Of a stretch of 64,000 nucleotides of DNA, positions 21,661 through 33,900 are shown piece by piece. Both the position numbers and the translations under genes were made by a program. Source of the stretch: Trebouxia sp. TZW2008 (Eukaryota; Chlorophyta; Trebouxiophyceae; Trebouxiales; Trebouxiaceae); NCBI GenBank assembly GCA_002118135.1, contig BDIU01000091.1, positions 62,001 to 126,000 on the forward strand, in the 5' to 3' direction. Each line of letters opens with the position of its first letter. Position 1 is the stretch's first letter. The notes under the pieces are model-generated. The model was not told the origin of the DNA. It was given only the letters and a program-made list of their open reading frames with translations, and did not search any database.

Positions 21661-24600
21661 CTACACACCTCCTATGGTTACAGTCTGATCTGGAGTTGCT
21701 GGTGCTTCTACATGACCGTTGGCATTAGTCAACCGCCCAGAGATTACCCAATTATGCACATGACTGTCAGAGACATTGAAACTGTCAGATTGCATTGTGT
21801 CTCCGTCTGCAACCTCTTGGACCCGGCCAGAAAAGACCCCTTCATCAATCTGAACGACTTGCCCAGTCGATTCTGCTTCAAGTTCCAACTCCTTGATTGT
21901 GATATCCGATCTGTCTCTTTGAGACATGATGAAGGGGAAGTGCAGTGTCAGGAACAGAGACACTAAAGAAGACGCAAGGCAGGGTACTGCCACTTCTGGA
22001 TGTCCACTTAGTGCTGTTAGAATCAGACTGGTTGCAAATGGAGTCCTGGTGATGGCTGTGTTTAGCCCTGCACAACAACCAGCAAATCATGTCAGTCATT
22101 TGACTTGGACATGCAAACCATTGATGCAAAAGCGCTGTTAGGATCAGGCTGGTTGCAAATACTGTCCTGGTGATAGCTATGTTCAGCCCTACACCGTATC
22201 ACAAAGATGCATCCACCATTTGATGCGCAAAAGTAAGTATTGATGCAGAAGCGTTGTAAGCCAAGCCAAGTGCTACTGGTGTTGTTGGATTTGATCTCAC
22301 TCAAATGTTGATGAACAAGGCACGCTTGAGGCATGCACGCTTGAGATGTGAGTCCACAGCCGTGTTGATGCCAGCCAGCACTTTTTTGCATACGTCTGAT
22401 ACGAGGTATATGATTGCGGCAGCTGCTCACATGCAGGCATCTGCAGATATGCATGCTCTGGTGGTTGATGCTGATTACTTGCACCTATTAGCAGTAAACT
22501 TTAGCTGAAATGTTGCGCTCACCAAACAGTGTGAAAAGTCTGCATCAAGCACATGTGTGGCGATAGCTGTGAATTGTGATGTGTACCAACTCGAGCAGAA
22601 GCTCGAAACAGCCGAAGCCAAAGACAGCTTATGCAATTGTTCAAGACAGGCAAGAAAGCTCAGTGCTTGTGACTACTATCGCCTGAGAAGTCAAAAACAA
22701 GCTGTGAAAGGTCGAAATGAAGCCATGCAAAGTCCAAAAAAGGCCACAGGAAGTCAAGTATAACACATGGAAAATTACAAAAAAGCCAAAGCAAAACTGA
22801 TCACATACCTGCAGCCATGGTCATGGCAACAATAACATCTGGCAAGCCTTGAAGAAGAGGCATGCCAGGTGCGTGAGTAATGGCCAACCCCAACGAGGTT
22901 CCAGCCATAAACAGCGGGAAGATGAACCCTCCCCTGAACCCTGACAGCACAGTCACACTGATGGCCACCAGCTTCACCACAGCTACCACCAGCAGCACCA
23001 GGGGTGTGTAATGGCCCAACTGGAAGGGCTCCAGCCCCCAGACGCCCCCTTTGGGCCACACGTGGGGTAGAGGGGTTGCAGGGGCTGCTAGGGTGCCAAT
23101 CTCAAATTCGCCCCAAAACATGACCGGGGGTAGTAAGACCCCCATGATCCCAATCACCAAGCCCCCCAGCATGCCGGACCTGACAGGCGTGTGATGCTCC
23201 TGCAGTGATCAAATAGTTGTTCAAAGACCCATTACACAGATTGCTTGCGTGAAGGTCTATGAAAGAACACTTGTCCCATAACAATGCATCCAAGATATGC
23301 AAGAGAAATGCAAAAATGTGCATATATGTGCAGAAATGTGCAAGCTTGGCACATGCATGCATGGCCCTATCAGCCTGCAAAGCTGAACTGCAATCAGATT
23401 CATTGACAGTGGCTCACGACACTCATGACGGTAAGAAGTTGCGACTGTCATACAGCCAAAGCTGCATGTGCCCATTCCTCTCAACTGTGTAATGCATAAA
23501 ATGTGCGGCTCAAGCATGCTCAAAATCAAGGGAATTGGACAGGAAGGCTTGCAACACCTCAGCATGATGTACAACACAATATGCGTCTGCATTGTAGCGA
23601 ATGTCAACGCTTAGCATTTGCAGGGCCAAAGCACCGGGCAATTGCAAGCAGGGCAGTCTATTAGTTGCCGCCCTCGCAACAGCCAGCAATGCAGCTAGTC
23701 AAGCGGCAAAGTAGCTGACAAGTGAACGCTTGCGCGTTGATAAGGTCCATGCTTGGGATCCTGTTGGGACATTGCACCATACAACTCAATGAAATGCAGC
23801 AGCAGCAGTAGACTCACGTGCAAGCCAGTTGCCTTGACCACCCTTTCAAGTACTCTGTGGATGTTGACTGACAACATGCTCGTGCGGCATGATAGCAGCA
23901 GCAAACTTACGTGCAGGCCAGTTGCCTTGACCACCCTTTCCAGTACTCTGTGGATCTTGATGAACAGTATGGCAAAGCCTGCTGCGATGGTGCCCACAAT
24001 AGCACCTGCACACCCAGTACTTGCAGCCATCAACAGCTTTTTCACAGACGCAATCAGTGCAAGATACTCATGCCCAAAGCCGTCTTGACAAAGATTTTGC
24101 ATGCTTGTCTGACAATGTCAATGTGGGAACCCTCCAAGTGCACACGACACAGCAAGGATGCATTGAATCTGTGATCAGCAGCGAGACAGGGACAGGCAGA
24201 CGTTACATGGTAGTGGTGTGCCATCTTGCGGCATCAAAAAGCGTTCAAAGTCAAGCTTTGGCTAGAGCTTCTGTGACATCAGTCATCTGGCCTGAGCCAA
24301 CAGTGTCGGCTGAAACGACGATCACAATCTCAAATGTGGGTAGGGTGGCTGTCAGTCACGCAGGCTGTACCTAATACGACATGGCCAAAGTCCACAAGGA
24401 GGTGCAGTGATGCACACACAGGCGCATTGAAATGGTTGTTCTTCTTACAACATGACATCACATTTGGTAGGGTTGCTGGCCTGACCTAACAGTACATGCC
24501 GGAAGTCCACATGGAAGTGCGGGGCAGCTGCTGTGAACTCCCAAATGGCACCAAATGGAATGCCTGAGAGCCCTCTGAACACAACCAAGCACAAGGCGCC

Positions 24601-25956
24601 AGTCCCAACAGCATAAGTCGCAATCTGCAACACAATGAGACCAAACAGCATCAGCGAGACTTTGCATTGTGACAGCATGGGTTGCATCCTGCAGCAAAGG
24701 AAGTGCAAGGAATGGGTATGGCTGATGTGCAGCGACCATTACACAGCCAGCATTGCTACAATGAGCAAGCCCCTGCCTGATTTGACCATGCTGACAGACT
24801 GCAGGAACTACAAATCTGGGTGGAATGCAAGATGGGTGAAGCCTTGATGCCAAAAGAGATGTTCCACAACGTGATGCACTTCTGCAGCTCAGTTACGCCC
24901 AACAGGATCTCAGTCACAGCAGCGTGGCTGAGTTGCTGCAGCGCTACAGGCATGTGCATTACCGCTGAGTCAGCAGATTTGATACTCACCTCGTAGAACT
25001 GCATTCCTGATCGATGCAAGACCTCTAGCGCAAACAAAGAGCCTGCACAGCAGAGCATTTGAATTCACAGTTCCATGGCAAATACACTTGTCTGTGCCCA
25101 TGGGCTGCAAAGCATCTTCTACAGACATGTGTGGGCCTGTGAGAGTGGCGCACCTCCTAAGGCAACACCAAAAAAGGCTGCCAAACCAGCGGTCATTCCT
25201 GCAGCATTGCAAGCACATCATTCACTAGCCAAACAACTATGCTTGCATCCGTTCATATAAGGGACATTGCAGACTGTGTTGAGGAACTTGCATCTCTCTG
25301 CATCCAAGGCAGTGTCATGCAAGCATACCCAGCAAGGCACAATTCCTCAGCTTTTGCCCCTTATATCGCAACACTTTCCTGCCAAACCAGCTGCAACTAG
25401 CGCCGCACAGGGCGAGCAGCGGCGCTTCTGGGCCCAGAGAGCCACCGGCAGCTATGCTGAATGTCGAGCATAGGAACATCGACGGAGCTTTGCTGATCGA
25501 TATGAAACCTTGTTCGTGAATGTCACGCACAGTGTCGGGCAAGTCGCCGGGCGATCCTAGCAGCCTTTGCACCAGGCCCGCGAGCAGGCCGAAAAGAGTG
25601 GAAAGCACAACAGTATACACCCAGGCGATTCGATTGACAGCTGGAAACCACGATAGGTTCGTTGATAACCGGTCAAGCAACGGGACGACAAGACGTTCTG
25701 GGGCAAATTCCCACGCGAAGTGCACGACCGATTCGAAAAAGCTGTTATATATCCAGGCAACGACGCCGGTGCCGCAGCCAAAGATCAGCACCAGCAGGCA
25801 CATCTTTTTCGGGCACATCTCTTGCATACTTTCTCGAAACTTGCGAAGCTGTGCGTTTGCCTTTCGACGAACTGGCGACTGATACTGCTCACCACCGCTG
25901 GGCAGCAGTTGATCGTACATCGCGGTGTCGGCCATCGCTCCGAAGAGCGCCGGCAC
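21661..25956 (-). CDS. CLC-family chloride channel/transporter
   Basis: Exons 25329-25956, 25154-25198, 24990-25042, 24486-24624, 23911-24005, 22809-23199 and 21661-22067 give 586 codons (585 aa plus stop) with all phases matching. Translation may instead start at the second Met (25935; 578 aa). The protein has the many hydrophobic helices expected of a CLC. The motifs are GGSLGPEAPL (the GxGPE gating-glutamate region), GFRGGFIFPLFMAG (third selectivity motif) and an AITRTPFATSLIL helix near the end. The basic N-terminus and the acidic C-terminal tail (about 80 residues) are cytosolic; no CBS pair is visible. GPEAP rather than GKEGP places it with the divergent CLC branch that includes bacterial and plastid/Golgi-type proteins. 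It should move Cl- or another anion across an internal or plastid membrane, but membrane and mode (channel or exchanger) cannot be read here. Confidence 0.9.
22068..22265 (-). repeat. Acceptor-half copy of the last CLC exon
   Basis: Upstream of exon 21661-22067 is a decayed copy of its start, encoding AITRTVFATSLILTAL in place of AITRTPFATSLILTAL. It is another example of a junction copied into the preceding intron. Confidence 0.75.
23815..23885 (-). repeat. Donor-half copy of CLC exon 23911-24005
   Basis: Downstream of the exon, its last 19 codons (IHRVLERVVKATGLH) and donor are repeated, with GTGAGT in place of GTAAGT. No in-phase acceptor precedes it, so it should stay intronic. Confidence 0.8.
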
Positions 25957-28403
25957 GGCGCGGTCGCACAGATCGCTCGCTTCTGTCGCTTTGCAGCAAA
26001 GTGCACAACCGTTTGACTTTTGACCAATTTTTGTGCCTTTCCATGCACGTGGCTGTCAGGGGGTAGATTACGCATCGAATGCATCTGCAATACTGGCGAG
26101 CAAGGCTGAGCAGAGATATCGGGAATGCCATTCTCGTGGCTTACACACCAGACTTGCTTGTGTAATTGACTATGGCTTGACTGGAGCCTCACATGATGCA
26201 TGCAAGCAGGATTTTCAGCCACAAAATTTGCACATTGTAGGCTCCATCAGCAATCAATTATGTCCAAGTTGCAATTGATCACGGAATTTGCATTTGCACA
26301 TTGCAGGCGCCATGAACAATTTGGTCATGCCCAAGTTGATTGCGTACTCATGTAGGATAGGCTAATGGCGATTCACAAGCAGGTCCTTGCACATCATATC
26401 TCACGTGAGTGGTGATGGCATTATAATTAATTGCAGAATGTGCACAGCATGCAAAGCAAGACACCTCACATGTGTGCATGCATGGCTCACAGATGGCAAG
26501 GGCCATGGGACCAAGGGAAATCTGCTTCGGGATCATCAACTAAGTAAACCATATATAAGTCTTGGCGGAGCCTGAACCTCATTAAACTCATCATAAATCA
26601 CAATTAAAGAGCCATCATGCGTTCAAAGCTCTCAAAGACTCCAGTCTTGAACTCAACGAATACACAAGTACCCAATCTCAAGCTTTGGCTGCCTCAATAG
26701 ACAGAGGCCCGCGTCACGACACCTAACAGCGTAGACATTTGTTTTCTTTTACTTGTGTCTCTCTTTCTTTTGAAAGTGTACCCACTTGCATGTGTCTGAG
26801 CATGCCTGCAGAAAAAGCCCCTGAGGTCCCTAATAGCACATCTTGAACCTCTGAAGCACAAGGAAGATTCAAAGAGGAGCATGCGATGACTCGTCAGGTC
26901 ATTGTGGAGTGCCTAGTTGCTGAAGTCCTTCGAGCTTGTCGTTGGGTTGCAACCTCCTGCCCACTTGCATCACCCTGGCGTCGGCTTCATGCCGCAGACG
27001 CTGCCACATCAGGGGGACCTATGAGCCAAAGACCTCCTGCCCACTGCACCCTTGCTGTGGGACACTCAAATTGCACCGCTTGGTGTTTCTGCTTGGTGAA
27101 ACTGCTTGCCGAAATTGCTTGGTGAATCTGCTGGGTGCTTCTCATGGTGCTTCTCTTGGGGGCATCGCTTGGTGCAGTTTCTGCCCAACCAGGCTCAAGA
27201 CTATGAACGCTGCAACCAAGTGGCCGATGAACCCTGGGCTCTAGACTATGAAGGCTTCACACAATTGGCTGATGATAGCTTACTTTGAGTGTCGTCTGCT
27301 GGTGCCACAGCAGCAATCCCAAAGCAGCTGACCCCAAATCTCCTGCTATAGATGCCGTTCTAAGGGTGCCTGGTTATTGCAAGCAGGACAGCAGCAACTT
27401 GAGCTCCTGTACTTGCTCAAAATGTATCAAGAAGCGTGCAAGGGCTGATGGCTGCCGAGGACCATGCTTGCAAAGTGACAAACGTCGAAAGCACAGTGCT
27501 TGTCTGGCAGCCTCTCATTTGCAATTACATACTCATATAGGCGTTTTGTATAGCTGGGTCATGATCAGGGCACGCTGCATTTGTCTGGCTGGGTCAGAGC
27601 CAGCTGCGTTTGTATGGCTGGGTCAGAGCCTGCTGCATCTGTATGGCTGGATCAAAGCACGCTGCATTTGTATGGCTGGACCAGAGTCTGCTGCATTGTA
27701 TGGCGAGTTTAGAGCACACTGCTTTGGTGTGGCTGGATCAGGGCACGCTGCATTTGCACCGTCATGTCTAACGACTACACAGTCACAGGGGGACACTGCA
27801 GAACAGAGCTTGCAGTGCCTTTCCTTGATCTGCCGACAGTCTCTGGGACAAAGCAATGAATGTTATCATAAAGGGCTCGTCACTGCGCCTTTTGGTATGG
27901 CATTAATGAGTCTGCACACTCTGCAGACCTGTAACTGCTGATATCGAGCGGTCTGTCGTCGCCAGAAAGTGATGTACAGGCAGCGTAGTTAGCTGCAGGC
28001 TCATAATCGCTTGCAAGAAACGAGCAAAACTTGTGGCACACCTTGTAACCGCTTCAAATTGAAGTGAATCCACAACTGCTCGCGCCTATTGCCATCGCAG
28101 CATCTCTGGCTTCAACCTTTCAGGTCGTTTCGCAGAAAGCACGGGAAGCCAACACGGGCAGCGTCTGATTGCACGCCGTCGATAAATTGACTAACTTCGC
28201 ATAACAACGGAAGCACGCGTCAGCTACTGCAGCCTACCCGCAAGCTGCTACCGAATGTGACGGAACGCGACAAACACCGCGAAACTGCTCGGCAACGCTT
28301 CGAACCGCTGGTCTGAGGGTACGCAGACGCGTGCAGTAACAAGAGCTTCCCCTTGCTTCACGCAGCAAGCAGCACAGATCACAGTCCTCACACTTAAGGC
28401 GTC
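25957..28403. other. Intergenic region upstream of CLC and vWA genes
   Basis: About 2.4 kb between two divergently transcribed genes. It holds AT-rich stretches, Cys/Trp-coding minisatellite sequence at 27540-27765, and CpG-rich flanks next to each start codon. No exon chain, RNA gene or transposon was recognised. Confidence 0.45.
27540..27765. repeat. Minisatellite, TGGCTGGGTCAGAGC-type units
   Basis: About six imperfect units of 30-36 bp (core GTATGGCTGGGTCAGAGC then TGCTGCATTT) in tandem. The repetition keeps a 218-codon plus-strand frame open, but there is no independent support for a protein. Confidence 0.7.
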
Positions 28404-30294
28404 ATGGGCCTTGCCTCGAAGGTGCAGGCCGCTGGGCCAACACCGAGCGCTCCACCTGCCTCTGCAAGCATGCCTGCAGTCGGCGGTCAAGCACAGTCTT
28501 CGGTCTTGTACCCTCAGCTTACCACCCAGCCGTCCTTTGGACAGCATCCGAACGGACTCGCTGCACCTCAGACAGCTCAAAGGCCTCAATTTCCAGGACA
28601 ATTCAGCACTGCACCTCAGCAGAGCGCTCAGGGACAGCCAGGCTTATCTTCACAGCCAGGCGGACCTGCGCGGCCGGTGCTGTCATCCCAGCAGTCTGCG
28701 CAGCAACTTGGACACCAGCAGAGCTTTCAGACCGCTGGCTTTGCCGGTCAACAACAGCCGTTTCAGCAAGCAGGCTTCTCATCTCAGCAGCAAAGCTATC
28801 CGGGGCAACCCGGACTCGGCACTCCTCAATCACCCGGCCAGCAAGCTCGACCTCAGCAACTTCCTTACTCACAGTCATTTGCTCAGCGTCCCCAAACTGG
28901 TGCAGCCGGCCAGCACCCTCCGACACCTGCTTCATCAAACTCACAGGCAGCTTTGCTCACCAAGTTGCAAAACATGATCCGCACCAACAGATTGGAGAGC
29001 TTCTATCCCCCTAATAAGCTGCAAGCTGTGGCGCAGCGTGTTAACAACATTGACTGGCGGTAGGCTTCACTCTTGCAACATGCACTGTGGTTTTTCTTGG
29101 GTGCAAGCTGGTGACAGCTGTTTGCTGACAGTTGCATTGCTTGGTGCATGCATGTGCATCAGCCATAGTCCATCAAGTTATCTTGTTAGTGCTGCACCAT
29201 GCACAGCTGTTTGCTGGCTGTTGCATTGCTTACTGTATGCTGCAGTGACAAACCACATGCATGCACATCAGTGATTGTCATTCACAAGTTCAATGAGTGC
29301 AAAGCCATGCACAGCTGTCTGCTGGCTGTTGCATTGCTTGCTGCATGCTGCAGCGACAACCGACATGCATGTACATCAGCCATAGTCGCTGAAATGTCTT
29401 GTTGGTGCAGAGCCATGCACTGCTGTTCGCTGGCTGTGGAGGTGCTTGCGGTGTGCTGCAGTGTCAGCCTGCATGTATGTCTATCAGCTATAGTTGTCAT
29501 TCATTCTGAAGGTCTATGACCCACCCAGGTGCTTATGGACATCATTGGTCATTGATACAAACCTGTTGCGCAGGGCATTGGCTCAACGCTGGAATATGCC
29601 TCTGGAGCTTGCATATGACTTGGCCACTCTAGCGCTATATGATGTCGTCATCTACGCCGATGACAGTGGCAGCATGATCTTTGAGGAGGGGGGGGAGCGC
29701 ATAGATGATCTGAAGCTCATTCTGGCCAAGGTGGCAGAGGTGGCCACCCTTTTTGATGATGACGGCATTGTTGTCAGATTTATGAACAGTCAAGTGCAAG
29801 GGAATGGTATCAGGAATGCACAAGAAGCTAGCAATCTGGTCCAGACTGTGCAGTTCACTGGCATGACTCCCCTAGGGTCTAGGCTGGACGAGAGAGTCAT
29901 TCAACCCTTCCTGGCGGCTGGCGTTCACAGACGGAACCTGGAGAAGCCCATCTTGGTCATCACCATTACAGATGGCGAGCCTGTTGGCGAGCCAGCATAC
30001 ACTGTGTCACATGTGATCAAGAACGCTAAAGCACTGGTGGCAAACTCGGTCTATGGTCCCGGAGCCATTGCCTTTGAGTTTGCGCAAGTTGGAAAAGACA
30101 TCAAGGCTCAAGCTTTTCTAGGCAGGTTGGACAATGATCCTGAAATTGGAGCCATGATCGACGCCACTTCCTACTTTGAGCTTGAGGCTGAAGAGTATGC
30201 TCGCCGTGGTGTGAATCTGACCCCTGAGCTCTGGTTAGTCAAGCTCATGGTTGGTGCTGTTGACCCTACATATGATGAGTCTGATGAGGTTTAG
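28404..30294 (+). CDS. Von Willebrand A domain protein with Gln/Pro/Gly-rich N-terminus
   Basis: Two exons, 28404-29059 and 29574-30294, join in phase to 459 codons (458 aa plus stop). Residues 1-180 are Gln/Pro/Gly/Ser-rich and likely disordered. Next comes a short helical motif (LLTKLQNMIRTNRLESFYPP), then a vWA fold. The MIDAS metal site is complete: DDSGSM, the Thr in TGMTPLG and ITDGEP. The C-terminus is acidic (DPTYDESDEV). This layout matches a family of mostly uncharacterised vWA proteins that I recall from fungi and some algae. A cytosolic protein-interaction role is likely; the partner is unknown. There is no signal peptide or membrane segment. The stop is 665 bp from the convergent WDR11 stop. 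Confidence 0.85.
29100..29500 (+). repeat. Intronic tandem repeat, about 105-bp units (4 copies)
   Basis: The only intron of the vWA gene consists mostly of four imperfect copies containing GCTGGCTGTTGCATTGCTT and CACATGCATGCACATCAG. Unlike most arrays in this window, no exon sequence is recognisable in the unit. Confidence 0.75.
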
Positions 30295-30959
30295 GCTGCA
30301 CCAAGACTTATGGTTTATCTAGTTGATGATCTGGACGCAGGTCCCCATGTGACCTGATGCCTTGTAGTTGGCCTCGCTAGCTATCAGCATGGGAACAGGG
30401 TGTACTACAATGTCAGCACATTTTGTTTACATGCTTGGTTTTCATTGACATCCAGGTTTTGATTAGAGCAAGGTGTTTCAGATTTGCCTGACTGTCCGCA
30501 TTTTGCACCAACCCTCCTGATGATTGTCATGCCTTTGTTTCACCTGCTTGTTTCCTTGTATGTCTGAGGCTGTTCAGCATTTATCATCCTGTACAATATG
30601 ACAACATGCAAGAACTGATTATCATAAGCAGGATGGCACATCTGCTGTTGCCAACGCTGACAATCATAGACTGCTGTGATGGTCATTGTTACATATCAGA
30701 AATGACTGTGCAAAGGTTACACCTGAATGAGCTTACATACACCAGACAGTCACGGTCTCAATCTGCGGGTAAGGTCTGCTTTGTGGAGTCTGTCCCGGCA
30801 CATTCACTGCTGTCCGCTCCGTGATACGATTATGGAGCAATAACCTATGGACTGTGTCCTGGTTAGCATCACCATGCAACCTCATTGATGTAATCTATGT
30901 GCAATGAAATTTGGTAATCTGTTTCAGTGCTTCATGATGTTTTTGCAACATGTTGCTCG
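30295..30959. other. Convergent intergenic region, vWA and WDR11 3' ends
   Basis: About 665 bp holding the 3' UTRs of both genes. A TGTAA on the plus strand lies at 30889-30893, near the far end. No gene, repeat or RNA was recognised. Confidence 0.4.
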
Positions 30960-33900
30960 TTAGAGCTGCTGCATCAAGTTGCATACGAACTGCAGGCAGT
31001 CAGCTGCGACTGAGTTGCTGTCATTCTGAGCTGGATTGCCACTACGATTCCTGTCACTGAACGACATGCGCCGCACTGGCGTGCTGCCTGTGTGATGGAA
31101 CAGATTCTCTGCAAAACCTGCACAGCAGCAGCAACACATGTCATGCATTTCAACTGCATCTGCATGCAGGTGGCACTTGTGTCACACCTAGAAATGCATT
31201 ATCGCTGCCCACTGTGGCTAAGATCTTGTGGTGCAGCATACTGGCCAAATGCAGTGTAGCAAGTCAAACCTGCTGACATGTTGTTGCAACAAGCAGTTGT
31301 AGGTTGCCTTGAAAGACCAGGCTGCTTAAAATCAGATGCAATCTCTTGGACTCAACACAAAGGATCATCAGCATGCTTGCTGTCATTACAAGGACACAGT
31401 GCATGCGCTGACCTGCATGTGAGCTACCTTGCATGCTTTCCAGTTGAGCCTGGGCAACAGCTTGTGCTTGCTATTATTTGGGAGCCTTTACAAAGACATC
31501 ATGCATGCACTGGCCTGCATCTGCGCTGCCCTGCTTGCTGTCCAGCTGAGCTTGGGCAACAGCCTGTGCTTGCCGGCAAACTAAACAATATTGCATGTAC
31601 GAACATGCATCTATGCTGCCTTGCTTGCTGTCAAGCTGAGCCTGGGCGACAGCCTGTGCTTGCTTACACTTCAAAGCCATTACAACAGCATGGTGCATGC
31701 ACTGACCTGCATCTGCACTGCTTGCTGTCAAGCTGACCCTGGGCCACAGCCTGACCTTGCTGTTTTTTGAAAGCCTTTACAAGCAAAGGGTGCATGTACT
31801 GACCTGTATCTGCACTGCCTTGCTTGCTGTCAAGCTGAGCCTGGGCGACAGCCTGTGCCAGGGCTTGGGCACAGTCCGGCATGCCCACCTTCCTTAGCAA
31901 CAGCACAGCTGAGCGCAGGGCACCGCCCGCCACTAGCATCCCTACCCCTCGCCACAAACTGCCCTCAGCCTGCAGTGAAGAGATATGCACCATTCAGAAG
32001 CTGCTGTCACTCTAAACCACCAGAATCCAAAGACCCAGATCAATCATTATGCATGGTCACGCAGTCCGGCATGCGCACCTTGCTCAGCAACAGCACAGCC
32101 AATAGTGGGGCAACCCCACCACCAGCAGGCCAAGCATGATCTGCTGTGCAGTGAGCTGCTGTTGGCAATTGAGGAAACAGGATGTCAGACCTGGTGTATG
32201 TGCGTAGCCCAGCGCTCCAGGGTGATGGCTCTATCTGAGCTTGTCAGGGTGTTGGCTGTCAGGGTGGCTGCATAGCGCCACAGCTGTGCCTCCTGCAGCA
32301 CGCTCACTGCCTCCTGGGGAAGCCCTGCATAACAGCCCTAAGCTCAGCATGGTGATCAAGTCAGACTATGACAATGCTGGGGTCAGGGGGAAAGGTGAAG
32401 CAGGGCAGAGGAAAGAGGGGCCAACCAGGCAGGTAACAATTCCAGAGGAATGCGGGAGAGGACATACAAGACAGGACATTGCAGTCTCATGGTATCACAT
32501 GAGATGACATGACATGACATGACATCAGATCAGATTGCGTCACGTCACGTTATATTATATTACAATATATGCCATGACACGACATTAAATTACATTGCAT
32601 TCAAGACACAGTGATTGCTCACATCACATCACGTGATACTGCATTCCCTTGTTACAATCCACAGCAAACTCGACTGACCTGCAGAGCAGAGGAGGGGGAC
32701 GCCCAGCAGGTTGTCCCCCACGCTGGCAGCATGCGCGGCTACTACCTTGGCAGCCTGAATGTGCAGCGTGCGGGATACTGCATCTGCTGTCACATTGCTG
32801 CTGGCCCCGCTTGGCTGCTCACTGGTTGCAGCCTGCAGCAGCCCAGTATGTAGTTGACGTTGCTGTGGCTACCTGCCGTTGATACACCTGGTGGCCTGAA
32901 TGCACATTGTGGGCAACACTATGTCTAATGATGTATCTCACTGCTCCCAGTTGGCTGCTTCGGTGGTCGCAGCCTTGATCAGCCAGAATGTACACCTCAA
33001 CATAATGTCTCACTGCTACAGTGAATTCTCTTTGTAAGGACAGCACGATTGGAAACCAATCACTTCATTCTGCCTGCAATGATACCCCTGAGTCAGGACA
33101 TTCTGATGTATGGACAACTTGCTCGGGATTCAAAGCAGTCATTATAAAGAGAGTCACTGTACTGATATTGCCATCAGACATTACTGCCTGCTGTATCCTG
33201 CTCAATGAAGTTGTTGACACCAGGCAGAAGCTGTTCCTTGTCACCAATTAACAGATCAAGAGCTTCAGACTGCTGACTTAGTCTACTGTAGAGGACTGCT
33301 TGAAGTCCTTTGCAGTCAACATCAGCCGCAAGCACTTACACTTGCAACTGTTGTCTTGAAGATGTGATGGCTGCATTGGCATGACATGGCTTGTGAATGC
33401 TAATTTAGTGCAAGGGCAAGGGTGCACAGGACTACCTAACCATACAGCGCGGCCCTCCTTGAGATGCTGGCACTTGGCAAGCATGTATACACAGTGAGTG
33501 GCAGGACGCAAGACATATCAGCTTACCGCAAGGGCAAGAGTACACAGAGCATCTCGGTAGTAGCGCGCACTCTTCTCTGGGGTGCTGGCCAATAGGAAAC
33601 CCACAGCTGTGGCGTAGTCCCCTAGTGCCACATACTCTATCACCCGCCGCTCCTGCACATCAGACGACTGCTTTGATCCTGGAAGGCCACAGCTGTGGGG
33701 CAGTCCCCTAGCGCTACATACTCTATCGTTTGCCGCTGCTGTACAACTCACAACTGCTTCAAGCGTCTGAGTAGCAAGATCAATGTCTTTGAGAAAGCTT
33801 GCAGCCTTACTAGTCATAAGCAAGTCGCAGCTGTATTGAGGATAGCATGTAGAAAATGACATGTTTATAGCGTGACATCGTTTGGAAGGTGGGATTGCTG

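Noticed and set aside
27285..27941. 218-codon plus-strand open frame
   Set aside because: About a third of it is minisatellite that keeps the frame open. There is no family match or splice context.
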